A stretch of DNA of 35,700 nt from Tritrichomonas foetus (Eukaryota > Parabasalia > Tritrichomonadida > Tritrichomonadidae), in NCBI GenBank assembly GCA_001839685.1, contig MLAK01001059.1:1-35700 (forward strand). The letters run 5' to 3'. The translations under genes were made by a program, and so were the position numbers. Below are positions 8,622 through 17,724 of this stretch, one piece after another. Under the pieces are notes generated by a model, which worked only from the letters and a program-made list of their open reading frames with translations, did no database searches and was not told where the DNA came from. Numbering within the stretch: position 1 is the stretch's first letter; every line of letters begins with the position of its first letter.

Positions 8622-9566
8622 ATGAATGTGAAAAAAATAATCTCACACATTTACGCACCATTTAATTTTGATTCCAAACAACAGCTTGAGTTTATTTTGC
8701 CACTTGAGAGAGGCCATGTAAGCACTCAATTTTTATCACAGAAAGAAATTCAGGCATCAATTAATACAATTCTAAACTTTACCAAAGGGACAATCGTTGC
8801 AAACGCATCAACAGAAACGCCAAGCCATATCAAATTCATATCGAAAAATTTAATACCGAACTTTTTCATTCGTGGCACGATATTTAATGACGATCGACGC
8901 CCAGCCGAATTAAAATCAACTTTTCATTGCCAAAAGAAAGACTACCAAATTAGACAATCTCTCCAAGTTGTATTTAAAGTTCTCCCGCTTTCAAGTGAAG
9001 CTTTGAATAGATCCTATTATGATATTGAAGCTGTTACAAAAGTATTCAATCCAGCCAAATCGTTAAGAATTGGATTTCTGACAGAGTCAAAAATCTTATC
9101 AATTGGAGGATTACTTCGAATCCTTCCAAATGTTGATTTTGCAGCAAATTTCGAAATTAATAATTTATATAAAATTGCTGCCAATTTCTTGTCAATGACA
9201 TCATTTGGAAAAACCAAAGCTTCTTCAATTTTCAATTTTGAAACAAGATCATTAAAATACATTTTTGAACGACCAATTAATCAAAAAGTAACTACTGCAG
9301 TTATGTTGGGATTTGACCATATTGGAAAATATGCAAAATTTGATAATAAAATTGCAGCAAATATCAAAATCGATGATGATTCGAATCTTCATTTGATTGC
9401 AGATTTCAATCGTACTTTAAGCGGAAAACTTACGGTTCATTATCAAGACTTTTTGGACTTTGAATTTACAGGAAAAACTCATAAAACGTCGCGTGGGTTT
9501 GAAAACAAATTTGGCGCAGTTGTGACATTTGACATGCGTAACAGAAAAGAATTTCAAATGTTTTAA
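8622..9566 (+). CDS. Mitochondrial-type beta-barrel outer membrane protein (Tom40/porin-like)
   Basis: 314 residues from the ATG at 8622. There is no hydrophobic helix; instead amphipathic strands of alternating residues run through most of the length. The last ~20 residues contain KFGAVVTF (296-303), which fits the beta-signal (polar, any, Gly, hydrophobic, any, hydrophobic, any, hydrophobic) read by the Sam50 machinery in Tom40 and VDAC. Size and architecture suit the eukaryotic porin superfamily. In a trichomonad the location would be the hydrogenosome outer membrane, as protein import channel or metabolite pore. I cannot decide between Tom40 and another porin-like paralogue. The frame is open upstream to a GTG at 8538, but the ATG with an Inr-like element 27 nt upstream is preferred. 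The stop TAA is part of TAAATAAA, a likely polyadenylation signal. Confidence 0.65.
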   Translation: MNVKKIISHIYAPFNFDSKQQLEFILPLERGHVSTQFLSQKEIQASINTILNFTKGTIVANASTETPSHIKFISKNLIPNFFIRGTIFNDDRRPAELKSTFHCQKKDYQIRQSLQVVFKVLPLSSEALNRSYYDIEAVTKVFNPAKSLRIGFLTESKILSIGGLLRILPNVDFAANFEINNLYKIAANFLSMTSFGKTKASSIFNFETRSLKYIFERPINQKVTTAVMLGFDHIGKYAKFDNKIAANIKIDDDSNLHLIADFNRTLSGKLTVHYQDFLDFEFTGKTHKTSRGFENKFGAVVTFDMRNRKEFQMF

Positions 9567-9603
9567 ATAAAAATGTTATCTTGATTTAATTTTATTCATC
9601 ATT

Positions 9604-9813
9604 TTAGCAATTGGTTAGTTTTTGTACAAAGAAATCGGAAATGGTCATCACTTTGTCTGGAAATAATTTACATCGTTTACACTTGTCCATTTTTTGATTG
9701 CATTTTGTCCATGAATTATTTTTTGATGTCAGTTTGAAGATTATAAAGTGTCCCCAAACAAATATGTGTTTCCAAAATTGGCAAAATTTATTTTGTACTA
9801 ATAATGAAGACAT
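9604..9813 (-). CDS. Doubtful 69-residue ORF, Cys-containing
   Basis: A short ATG-started frame, convergent with the beta-barrel gene and ending 38 bases from it. It contains five cysteines in its second half and N-terminus (KCNQKMDKCKRCKLF), a Trp/Phe-rich hydrophobic middle, and no family I recognise. The ATG is embedded in TCATATG, an initiator-like context, and the stop overlaps TAAA. These are weak signs of a gene; AT-rich DNA produces such frames by chance. The remainder of 9567-10227 has no other candidate. Confidence 0.25.
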   Translation of the reverse strand: MSSLLVQNKFCQFWKHIFVWGHFIIFKLTSKNNSWTKCNQKMDKCKRCKLFPDKVMTISDFFVQKLTNC

Positions 9814-10210
9814 ATGAATAAAGAAAGAAAGAAAAATTTTATAGATGAAGGTTTAATTATCAATAGTATATATTTCATTCATTCATCTCTTGACAACAGA
9901 GGTGATTTGATCAAGAATATAGTTTGTTTCAAAACAGTTAATTTTGATAAATTTACATTCTCAAAAAGTGAACATATCTCATAACACCTATGGCGTTTCA
10001 GGTTATATACTTGAGTTTTCAATATATAAACGAGTCACATGCTTTAAACAATTATTTAGGAAGAAAATAATAGTTTTAAATTCCTGCAAGATGAACATTT
10101 AGAAAGATAAATTAATTCGTAAATTTACCCGATATTTTTATATTGCATTCAAAAAATTGTTGTTTCAAGCTATAAGTGGTCATCGTTTAATATTTTTTCA
10201 ATACTTCAGT

Positions 10211-10216
10211 TCATTA
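10211..10216 (+). promoter_or_regulatory. Inr-like element of the EMAPII-type gene
   Basis: TCATTA with its A at 10213, 15 nt before the ATG at 10228. It is a good fit to the trichomonad initiator consensus in the expected position. Confidence 0.6.
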
Positions 10217-10227
10217 CACGTAGTAAG

Positions 10228-10893
10228 ATGTCAGCCGAGACTCCTGAAGCATCTCCAGAAGCTGGATCAGAGCAACAAACTCCAATCGTAAAACCAACAA
10301 ATGGTGAAAAGCCAGAAAAGGTAATTCTTCATCCGCGCCAAAAGAAAATCAAGCCACCAAAGAAAGAAAAGGCCCCAGCACCTCCACCAAAGGACCCAAT
10401 TTGTGCAATCGATTGTCGTGTCGGTCAAATTGTCAAAGTCGGCGTTGTTCCAGATGCTGACACTTTATACGTTGAAGAGGTGGATGTTGGAAATGGAGTC
10501 ACAAAACATATCGTTACATCAGTTAGAAAGTATTACACTGAAGAACAGCTCCTCAATAGGCGCGTTTGTGTTTTCGTGAATATCCATCCTGGCAAGATGC
10601 GAGGTGAAACATCAGAAGCCATGCTATTGGGAGCATCAACACCTGACCCAGACTTATGCGAGTTGTTAGACCCACCTGAAGGAGATCCAGTTGGAACTCG
10701 AATTTTCTTCGGCCATTTTAACGAAAATGAGCCTCAGCCAGAAACAAACGACAATAAAAACAAACAATGGAAGAGGATTTTACCACACCATTGGATTAAC
10801 AAAGAAGGTGTTGCTGTATATAAGAATGAGCCGATTCACACAGCTTCTGGTCCACTCACTGTTCCAACTCTTCGCGATTGTGAATTTCATTGA
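10228..10893 (+). CDS. EMAPII-type tRNA-binding protein (AIMP1/Arc1p-like)
   Basis: 221 residues. The first ~55 are a Pro/Lys/Glu-rich linker (KPEKVILHPRQKKIKPPKKE), probably disordered and tRNA-contacting. An OB-fold starts near residue 57 with CAIDCRVGQIVKV, then ADTLYVEEVDVGNG and RVCVFVNIHPGKMRGETSEA, the classic core of the tRNA-binding domain shared by EMAPII/AIMP1, Arc1p and the C-termini of Met- and Tyr-tRNA synthetases. The tail after about 165 (WKRILPHHW..., ending LTVPTLRDCEFH) fits the EMAPII-like extra domain. No synthetase catalytic region is attached, so it is likely a trans-acting tRNA-binding cofactor of aminoacyl-tRNA synthetases in the cytosol. Which synthetase it serves cannot be read here. 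Confidence 0.92.
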   Translation: MSAETPEASPEAGSEQQTPIVKPTNGEKPEKVILHPRQKKIKPPKKEKAPAPPPKDPICAIDCRVGQIVKVGVVPDADTLYVEEVDVGNGVTKHIVTSVRKYYTEEQLLNRRVCVFVNIHPGKMRGETSEAMLLGASTPDPDLCELLDPPEGDPVGTRIFFGHFNENEPQPETNDNKNKQWKRILPHHWINKEGVAVYKNEPIHTASGPLTVPTLRDCEFH

Positions 10894-11690
10894 AAATCAC
10901 TTTTTTTAGTAAAACACGTAAAAATTAAATTACTCTATTATTTATGGAAAAATTGAAAAAAAAGTATCCATCTTGAGTATTTTAATAGTCACCCAATCTA
11001 CTCACCCCTCAAATAAAATGAAATAAAAAATAAAGTCAGTCAAATTTTGTGAGTTTTGATGACTGTTTAATAATTTCCTATCCTCTTATTAATTTCATTG
11101 TTTCTATTGCACACTCAATATTACTTACTTCTGATAAAATATCTTCAAAAAAACAATTATAATGTTAAATAATGAAAATCACGGTTTAGAGTGTAAAATT
11201 TCATTTTCAAAGTATCGAGAAGTAATTGTCGGCAACAAAATCTTCAGATCAAAAATTTTCATAATACCGTTTTCTGTACATTATTCTTGACAAAACAATA
11301 AAGAAAAAGCATGATTATAGAAGCAACTATTGTTTTCATTAATTAATTCTTTCCTTTGCATTTGAATGTTGTAAACATCATTTTCCAGGAAAATGTATTA
11401 AATCGAAATGGGAACTTATATAAAGCCATTTATTTTTATTATTTTAAGGATTGTGCTTTTTATTCGATACATTTCGATATTCATTGATCAAAAAGCAGAA
11501 ATAGTATCGCTTGTCTCAAGCTCAACACAGAAAGTTTATCTATCCTAATGAGATTGATGAAATTTTAATGCAAAAAAGAAAATTATATGTTTAATCACTA
11601 AATAGCTCTGTTCCATTCTTTCCTTTGTTGTTAAACTATTCTCCTTCAATGACAAAAGTAACATTTTATATGTTCAAAGTTAGACTTATA
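10894..11690. other. Intergenic AT-rich region
   Basis: About 800 bases without a supported gene. I read both strands and saw no coding frame of note. The right part (from about 11450) may include eroded 3' sequence of the transposase relic that follows, but I could not trace homology there. Confidence 0.4.
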
Positions 11691-12420
11691 TTCAATTCAC
11701 ATGCACGTTCTTGAACAATTTTGTCTTTGTGTGTGGATTAAACATCCCACACAAAGACAATCGGTTCATCATCATATTGGTTGCGAAGCCACATGAGATA
11801 TCTCTCCATCAATGATGTTGTGGACCAACCGGTGGGAGAATCCCAAATTTGAATATCTGTATTAAACTCCCATTGGTTTCCAAATGAGAACTTGGTTTCT
11901 TTAAAATGATCGGTTCTAAAACCTGTCCAGAATATGTGATAGAACTTAAAGCTGTGAATCCTTCTTTGTAATCCTCTTGACAATAAAAAGGAACACTTTC
12001 TGCACCGCGATTAGCAACTACTAGTCGGGGATAATTGGCTGGCTTAACGAATGTTTCATCCATATTAATAATCGTAAGTGGATGATTCTGTGTAATAACT
12101 TCTTTCAAAGTTTTTACAAATAATCTGCATATTTTCCGTCTATCGTTCCTCTGCGTTCTATTATCGAACATCTCAAACTCATCCCATAATCATTTAGAAA
12201 TCTTTGGGCCTATCAATTGCTGGCTGCATACCGATCCCTGTTAATTTCCTGGCCATCAAGATTTTGATACATACTTATGGCCCTATCTTGCAGTTCATTC
12301 AGAGAAATTGCACGCTGCTGCTCGATATCATTCTTGATATCAAGGAAATTCGGTAAAATCGAAAATGAACTTACTTCAAAAAGTAACAATTTTGCGCACC
12401 AAAACTTTTTTCAGCTCTCC
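11690..12420 (-). pseudogene. Decayed DDE transposase (CENP-B/pogo type)
   Basis: A minus-strand transposase relic spread over several frames. At about 12341-12170 the reading DIKNDIEQQRAISLNEL leads to RDRYAASN, two stops, then AQRFLNDYGMSLR, the style of a Tc5/CENP-B helix-turn-helix. After a frame change, 12171-11885 gives TIINMDETFVKP with the first catalytic Asp and then GQVLEPIILKK. After another shift, 11885-11738 gives IWDSPTGWSTTSLMERYLMW and IVFVWDV, the second catalytic Asp, followed by a stop and STHKDKIVQERACELN in the same frame. Several stops and at least two frameshifts exclude function. No target-site duplication or terminal repeats were recognised. The family call rests on the HTH and the DDE motif spacing. 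Confidence 0.75.
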
Positions 12421-12631
12421 TGATACATCATCCCAAGGTAAGCTTATATGGATAGGAAAGCGGCACGAGACGTGTTTTTACGATTAATATTAATGCCTGC
12501 TTAAATTTAGACAAAATTGATGAATAAAAATATTTCATTAATATGTTGGAAGAAGATAATTTTCCGTATTTTTTACTAATAATATACAGTTTTTTAAGAA
12601 AATAACAAATAATATGAGTCAAAGAATCAAG

Positions 12632-15600
12632 TTATGAATCAAATGATAAATGCTTGACAATATCTGAGTGGCTTCTTTGACTAACTTTTCTATGCCGAGA
12701 GTGCTTTGAATTACTGGACAATGAATTAGATGATGAATCTGCAGGAACTCCTGATGATGTAACACTATTAAGCACAGAAGAAACGCTGAATGAAGAAATA
12801 CCATTGGATCGATGAGATTGTTCTGATTTTGATCTTTTAGAGCTACTACCATGTGAATGATGATGTGCCTCCTGATTATCACCATTATGAATATGATGAT
12901 GATGATGAGATGAAGAAGAATGCGTGGATTCACTTCGTTTTATTCGTCTTTTAACAATATGCGATGATGATGATATCCCAGTTGTAGAATTACTAGGACT
13001 TTCCGTAACTGATGTTGGAGTTGATGTTATATCAGATACACTGGATCGTCTTGAACGATGGGAATGAACACTCTCTGCCCTCAATGATCTAGAATGATGA
13101 GATTCAGAATGGCTAGGATCATTACTGATTGATGATGAGCTTGATCTCCGAGAACCTTTTGGTGATACGGAAGTATTAGATTGGTTGCTTTTATGATGAT
13201 GCCTGTGAGATGAAGACCTTACAGAAGCTGCTCTTGAATGCTTTTTACTATTTTGATCAGCGAACTGATTTTTTTGCTCTTGGTTTGATTGAGATTGCGT
13301 ATTGTTATGCTGTTCAGAATTACTATTATGTGATGATGCACTTCTTCTCCGCCTCCTTCTTTTCGAAGAAGTTGATGTTTCGGAATTATCATTATTATTC
13401 TTAGTCGATGATGATAAATCAAGTTGTAAATCTGATGGAATTGTGCTCATTCTAGAATTAGGTTCTTCTTTGGTGTAAATAATTTGAGATATTTTTTCTG
13501 ATGCACTTAAATGGGAATTCGTAGTTAGATGGGAGTTTGACACAAGTCTACTGTTGCTAATTGATTGTTGTAAAACGGGATTACCTGATCCTAGGTTCGA
13601 TGCTCCAACTCTCCTGCGATTATTTTGTGCAATTACTTTCCATGGTTTATCATTTTCGGGTCGTCTCTGTGGTCTAGAGTTTTGATATTCATTTGCAGTT
13701 TTAATTACATCCCACTTTTCTGTTGAGTTGTCGTTTAACGATCGTTTTCTTTTCGGTGGTAATATATCATTACTTGTTTTAATTTCATTGGAACAATCCT
13801 TTTTATAATGATTTGGGAAATTATTATGAATCATATTATTTACTTGATTTACTGCAGTGCGTTCGCTGAAAACATTTAGTACTGGTGGTTCAAACTTTTT
13901 ATCAGATGATTTTGTTGAGGATGAATAGCTTCTAGATGAATTTCTGGCAGAATTAGAACTGGAATATCCTGGTGTATAGAGTTCACGCTCAGGAAGGACT
14001 TTAGTTGATGAAGATGATCGATGAAATTGAAATTGAAAAGCAGCCTCTGAGTATGATGAAGAATTTTTGGCTATTCTTTCTACAGTTTCATTGATTAAAT
14101 GATTTCTGGGTGGTGGTAATACATTTCCGTTTTGGAGACGATTATGAGCTTGTTGGAAAAGTTCAATGTCATTTGCACTAGTTTGAGCATCAACATATTT
14201 TGTATACTCAACTCTTTTTCTTGGAATCTGTGTAAATGGTGCAGAATCTGAATCTGAAAATACGTTATGTACATCAATGATGTTTCCACCTTCACTTTCA
14301 CTGGACGACTGTTTTGATTTTTGTTTAGTTGATGCCAGTGTGGTGTTTTTATAAACATTTGAATAAGGCTGTCTCTTACTGATATTTTGTGGTTGGATTT
14401 TTGTAGTTGGTTTTGTATAACTATAGTCATAACTATCATCAGAAGAACTAGAGAAAAATGCAATTTCTGATGCAAACGCATTTGCTTCTTTAATAATATG
14501 TGGCTTTGGTTTTGGCCTAACTCTAAGTGTAGAATTCATAATTTTTTCAGGTGATGAAGGATTGCTTTTTCTAATACGAATTCTTTTCTTTCCACTACTC
14601 GTTTTACTATAAGAAGGACTAGTATTTGAGGTTTCATTATTATTATTATTATTATTAATAGGTTGAGTGATATCTGCTGTTTTGTCAAGTGGAAAGTACT
14701 TTCGATTTTTTTGCTTACTTCCTTTTTGAAAAGACGGGTTCGATGAGGTATTGGATTTAGAATTAGTAGAATCATATGAAACAATACTCGAACTTGAAGC
14801 ATGCTCAATACCAATAATTGGAGAAGGTGGCGGTAAATAGTGTGGTGATCTCTCATCATTTTGCCTTTTAAGTGGTGTTGGTGTTTTTATTGTAGAACTT
14901 GAATGAGGCGATATAGCAGATTGTTTCTGATGATTTGGCGTGCCTCGTTGAATAGATTTTGATGTTGATATCGTCGATGAACTAGGAGAGGAAATTGAAT
15001 CTGTTTCATCATCTTCAGAACTCAATACTAAATCAGGTTCATCTTCCGCATTTTTCGGTTTCTCTCCAAATTCTTCTTCATATACAAATAATAATTCATC
15101 ATTTTTCGAAGTGTTGTCCATCTCTAAAATTACAGGTGATGTTAGATCAAAAATAGGTATTGATGTAATTTTTTGAAAATGAGGTAATTCTTCAATTTTT
15201 AATGGTGTTTTATTGGCGGTTGGAGATGTAGTTACATCATTAGCAAAATTATCACTACTATTTTTATTTTTTACAAACTCTATATGACGACTAGATGAAC
15301 TTGAAATTTCCGATTTTGAACGTCTTGATGAGCGCCTTTTAGGTGAAAAAGAAATTGTCAATTTTTTTGTGTTTTTCCCTAATAATTTCTTTTTCATTTC
15401 CCTTCGATTTTTAAGTCGAATAGTCTCACTTGATTCAGATTCTGTTATTGAGAAAGGTGCTGTTATAATCATTTTTGGAATTTCAAACGGTTTTGTTGGT
15501 GATCTCATTCTATTTTTCCTGCTAGGAGTTTGAATGGTTTCAGCTTTATCATTTATTAATTGTAAATTTATTTTTTTTCGTGGTTCACTTCGATTTCTTC

Positions 15601-16069
15601 TGTTATTTGTTTCAATTTTTTGTGGCGTAAAATTTGATTTTGGTGATGATGCTTCCATGATTTCAACAGAATTATTTGAGATAATCTTTCGTAATAAATC
15701 CATCCTTTTGATTAAGTTTAGCGATTTGCTGACGAATTCTTTGATAAGGCTGAATGTTCGCTTTGGAACATTAATCATCAAAAATTCTATATCTTTAAAT
15801 TGATGAATACAAAATGTACTTTCTGGAATTTTGGTATTTGGCATAGAGACTGTTCCAATAAATATATTTTCGCCATCCCAAAATTTTGAATTAGTTCGTT
15901 TCGTTTTGTTGATTATAATTACGTTTGGGACGTGATAATCAAATAATTTTGATGATATTGGCAGCGGACTGGTGGATTCTTCTTTTGTAAAAGACGAAAT
16001 GAACTCTTTCCGATTTTCAACATTTTGTGCGATAGGAATGGTGATCACTGAAGAGAGATGTGATCCCAT
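12632..16069 (-). CDS. Large Ser-rich, mostly disordered protein
   Basis: 1145 residues with no family I recognise. The first ~130 residues look globular (FWDGENIFIGTVSM, then FLMINVPKRTFSLIKEFV), with strands and a helix. The remainder is Ser/Asn/Lys/Arg-rich low complexity: many SSS and RRS runs, an acidic patch (EDEPDLVLSSEDDETDS), a run of seven Asn near the middle, and a His-rich patch (SSHHHHHIHNG) near the end. The final ~30 residues (KHSRHRKVSQRSHSD...) are basic. RxxS- and SP-type sites abound, so regulation by phosphorylation is plausible but only inferred. There are no membrane segments. An in-frame stop lies five codons before the ATG, so the start is firm. No initiator motif is evident upstream. 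The uninterrupted length in AT-rich DNA strongly supports a real gene. Confidence 0.8.
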   Translation of the reverse strand: MGSHLSSVITIPIAQNVENRKEFISSFTKEESTSPLPISSKLFDYHVPNVIIINKTKRTNSKFWDGENIFIGTVSMPNTKIPESTFCIHQFKDIEFLMINVPKRTFSLIKEFVSKSLNLIKRMDLLRKIISNNSVEIMEASSPKSNFTPQKIETNNRRNRSEPRKKINLQLINDKAETIQTPSRKNRMRSPTKPFEIPKMIITAPFSITESESSETIRLKNRREMKKKLLGKNTKKLTISFSPKRRSSRRSKSEISSSSSRHIEFVKNKNSSDNFANDVTTSPTANKTPLKIEELPHFQKITSIPIFDLTSPVILEMDNTSKNDELLFVYEEEFGEKPKNAEDEPDLVLSSEDDETDSISSPSSSTISTSKSIQRGTPNHQKQSAISPHSSSTIKTPTPLKRQNDERSPHYLPPPSPIIGIEHASSSSIVSYDSTNSKSNTSSNPSFQKGSKQKNRKYFPLDKTADITQPINNNNNNNETSNTSPSYSKTSSGKKRIRIRKSNPSSPEKIMNSTLRVRPKPKPHIIKEANAFASEIAFFSSSSDDSYDYSYTKPTTKIQPQNISKRQPYSNVYKNTTLASTKQKSKQSSSESEGGNIIDVHNVFSDSDSAPFTQIPRKRVEYTKYVDAQTSANDIELFQQAHNRLQNGNVLPPPRNHLINETVERIAKNSSSYSEAAFQFQFHRSSSSTKVLPERELYTPGYSSSNSARNSSRSYSSSTKSSDKKFEPPVLNVFSERTAVNQVNNMIHNNFPNHYKKDCSNEIKTSNDILPPKRKRSLNDNSTEKWDVIKTANEYQNSRPQRRPENDKPWKVIAQNNRRRVGASNLGSGNPVLQQSISNSRLVSNSHLTTNSHLSASEKISQIIYTKEEPNSRMSTIPSDLQLDLSSSTKNNNDNSETSTSSKRRRRRRSASSHNSNSEQHNNTQSQSNQEQKNQFADQNSKKHSRAASVRSSSHRHHHKSNQSNTSVSPKGSRRSSSSSISNDPSHSESHHSRSLRAESVHSHRSRRSSVSDITSTPTSVTESPSNSTTGISSSSHIVKRRIKRSESTHSSSSHHHHHIHNGDNQEAHHHSHGSSSKRSKSEQSHRSNGISSFSVSSVLNSVTSSGVPADSSSNSLSSNSKHSRHRKVSQRSHSDIVKHLSFDS
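14636..14656. repeat. ATT/AAT trinucleotide microsatellite
   Basis: Seven consecutive ATT units on the plus strand read as seven AAT (Asn) codons in the Ser-rich gene on the minus strand. It is likely to vary in length between strains. Confidence 0.8.
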
Positions 16070-16466
16070 CGGTGCTCTTTTATCTTATAAAACGTGTATT
16101 GCAAACTTTTTGAATGTATTGAATGCAAACGTACGATTTATAAAGCGTTTGAATGTTTTGAACAAACTTTTGAAAGCAGTTATGTGATAAATTACACAAA
16201 AAGTTGTGAGTCTTTGAATTGATGTATTGCAAATTCCAAATGGTGTTTCTGAAACTTCAACGATTATTTTGTAAAAAAGATAAACGTCACTGAAACCACC
16301 AAACAATATTTAGTTTTCCTTTTTTATTTCAGCTCGAAACTTCGGAATTTGAAAATAAGATTTCATCATTTTTCGTGAAAATTCAATCCAAATTGAGAAA
16401 AACCATTTTTTCAAATAAATTACAACATGAGAATTCAATAGAATATAAAATGAATTTAAAACATGT
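16070..16466. other. Upstream region of the Ser-rich gene
   Basis: About 400 bases between the BAR gene 3' end and the Ser-rich gene start, both on the minus strand. The plus strand carries ttgaatg at 16110-16116, 16119-16125 and 16149-16155 (CATTCAA in the gene's orientation), within 90 bases of the start codon. These could be a clustered binding motif; no function is shown. The short frames here are not convincing. Confidence 0.35.
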
Positions 16467-17114
16467 TTATACATCGTTGGCAAAAATGCCACTTCCAGAT
16501 TTTGCATGTTCAATGAACGATCTCATACAAAATTGATGCTCGTTAAAAACTGATACAAAAAGTGGTGTCTTTTGTGCAGATAGTGCTTCAACACCATCAA
16601 TATAAGTTTGAGTCAATCTTGACAGTTTTTCCTGCCTTCTAGTCACTTCATCTTCTTCTTTCAATTGGACAGCAGCTTCTATTAAAATTCTGTTCTTTTT
16701 TCTTTTTTCTGCAATTTTCTTCAAATCAGTAATTTTTTGCATATAGTCACTAAGGGGCATCAGGCATTTTTCATTGATGTCATTCCATAATTTATCTTTG
16801 ACATAATCACGGCAATCGGTATAAAAAGCTGTGGATTGTTGAGATTTCTGATAATAAGGAGTATCGTCGACGTCGAATCCGGAAGAAAGAGTTGAAGCTG
16901 TTGTAACTGATGTATCGCATAATTTTTGAGTGCTGTTGATTAAGTCTGAAAGGGATTTATAGAGATTTATTGAAGCGAGCTCTAAATCTTGAAGCTGTTC
17001 CCAATGATTTAAAAAATTTGGATCTTCTGGTGCGTGTTTAAGGCCTGCAATTTGTTTAACTTGATCAACACCTAAGAAGATTTGCTTCTTAGCGCTTTCG
17101 AAAAAGTTCTTCAT
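16467..17114 (-). CDS. BAR-domain protein
   Basis: 215 residues that look like one BAR domain with little else. The N-terminus begins with the amphipathic stretch KNFFESAKKQIFLGVDQVKQ, followed by three long helices: around 38-65 (HWEQLQDLELASINLYKSLS), around 100-165 (YVKDKLWNDINEKCLMPLSD, then the basic stretch KKIAEKRKKNR) and around 165-205. A helical bundle with Lys/Arg-rich middle helices is what BAR dimers use to bind curved membranes in endocytosis and recycling. There is no SH3 domain, unlike endophilin or amphiphysin, but similar to short BAR proteins of other protists. An in-frame TGA lies four codons upstream of the ATG. The stop TAA sits in TAAAC. It is divergent from the 154-residue gene, with 145 bases between their ATGs. 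The fold is inferred from pattern, not from a catalytic signature. Confidence 0.7.
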   Translation of the reverse strand: MKNFFESAKKQIFLGVDQVKQIAGLKHAPEDPNFLNHWEQLQDLELASINLYKSLSDLINSTQKLCDTSVTTASTLSSGFDVDDTPYYQKSQQSTAFYTDCRDYVKDKLWNDINEKCLMPLSDYMQKITDLKKIAEKRKKNRILIEAAVQLKEEDEVTRRQEKLSRLTQTYIDGVEALSAQKTPLFVSVFNEHQFCMRSFIEHAKSGSGIFANDV

Positions 17115-17259
17115 TTCAATCTGTCACTTTTTATAATTATTGAACAGATAAGAATTTAAACCTAATAACTTTTTGACTACTTACTGCGAAATATACTCAT
17201 AAAAAGTTTTTGATTAATCCCAAAAGAGTGTTTCTCCGATAATCCTCGATAATCATCCA

Positions 17260-17724
17260 ATGACAGATTCAAATCAAATCGCTCGAATTCAAGGATACAT
17301 TCAAGAAATTTATGATCATTGTGCAGCCAATCCAAATCGCTTAGAAGTCGCAATAACGAATCTTCAAGCACTAAAAAGCGCCATTACAAGTTATGAAAGA
17401 GCACCAAGATACTACAATGCCATTTTTGAAGATAATGACGTTCAACCAATAATGAAAAGAACAATAGATAACGAAAATGATCAATATAAGCATCCTGTTA
17501 TTGGTGAATTAGAAAAAATATTTGATAGAAAATTAAAACAAAGTGAACTTAAAGATTTGGCAAAAGCTTTATCAGAAAAAATTCAACTCCGCCTCGATAG
17601 AGATACAAAAAGGAGTAAAATTAAACTCCTTCAATGGTTTTCAAATAATTGGGAGATCGTACATCAGAAAATATACGAATTTAATTTCAATAAAATGGCT
17701 TTTGATGATCAAACTAAGAAATAA
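17260..17724 (+). CDS. Orphan 154-residue helical protein ending in a repeat unit
   Basis: I do not recognise a family. The protein is charged and predicted helical, without signal peptide or membrane segment. Residues 1-60 (IARIQGYIQEIYDHC, LQALKSAITSYERAP) and 85-150 (PVIGELEKIFDRKLKQSELK, KLLQWFSNNWEIVHQKIYEF) form two helical blocks. It has no zinc or catalytic motif. The last residues DQTKK are encoded by the first unit of a 21-bp tandem repeat that continues for eight more units beyond the stop, so the gene probably once encoded a longer heptad-repeat tail. TCATCC five bases before the ATG is an imperfect initiator match. Confidence 0.65.
   Translation: MTDSNQIARIQGYIQEIYDHCAANPNRLEVAITNLQALKSAITSYERAPRYYNAIFEDNDVQPIMKRTIDNENDQYKHPVIGELEKIFDRKLKQSELKDLAKALSEKIQLRLDRDTKRSKIKLLQWFSNNWEIVHQKIYEFNFNKMAFDDQTKK

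Noticed and set aside
8471..8665. 64-codon plus-strand frame just before the beta-barrel gene
   Set aside because: It overlaps the start of the better-supported gene in another frame and no family or start signal supports it.
12890..12912. GAT/ATG-rich run as a separate repeat element
   Set aside because: It is simply the His-codon run of the Ser-rich protein on the other strand.
12619..14859. Several long open frames antisense or shifted within the Ser-rich gene (for example 12619-12933, 14095-14481, 14536-14859)
   Set aside because: They are shadows of its repetitive codons, rich in His, Leu and Ile, and lie wholly inside the longer frame.
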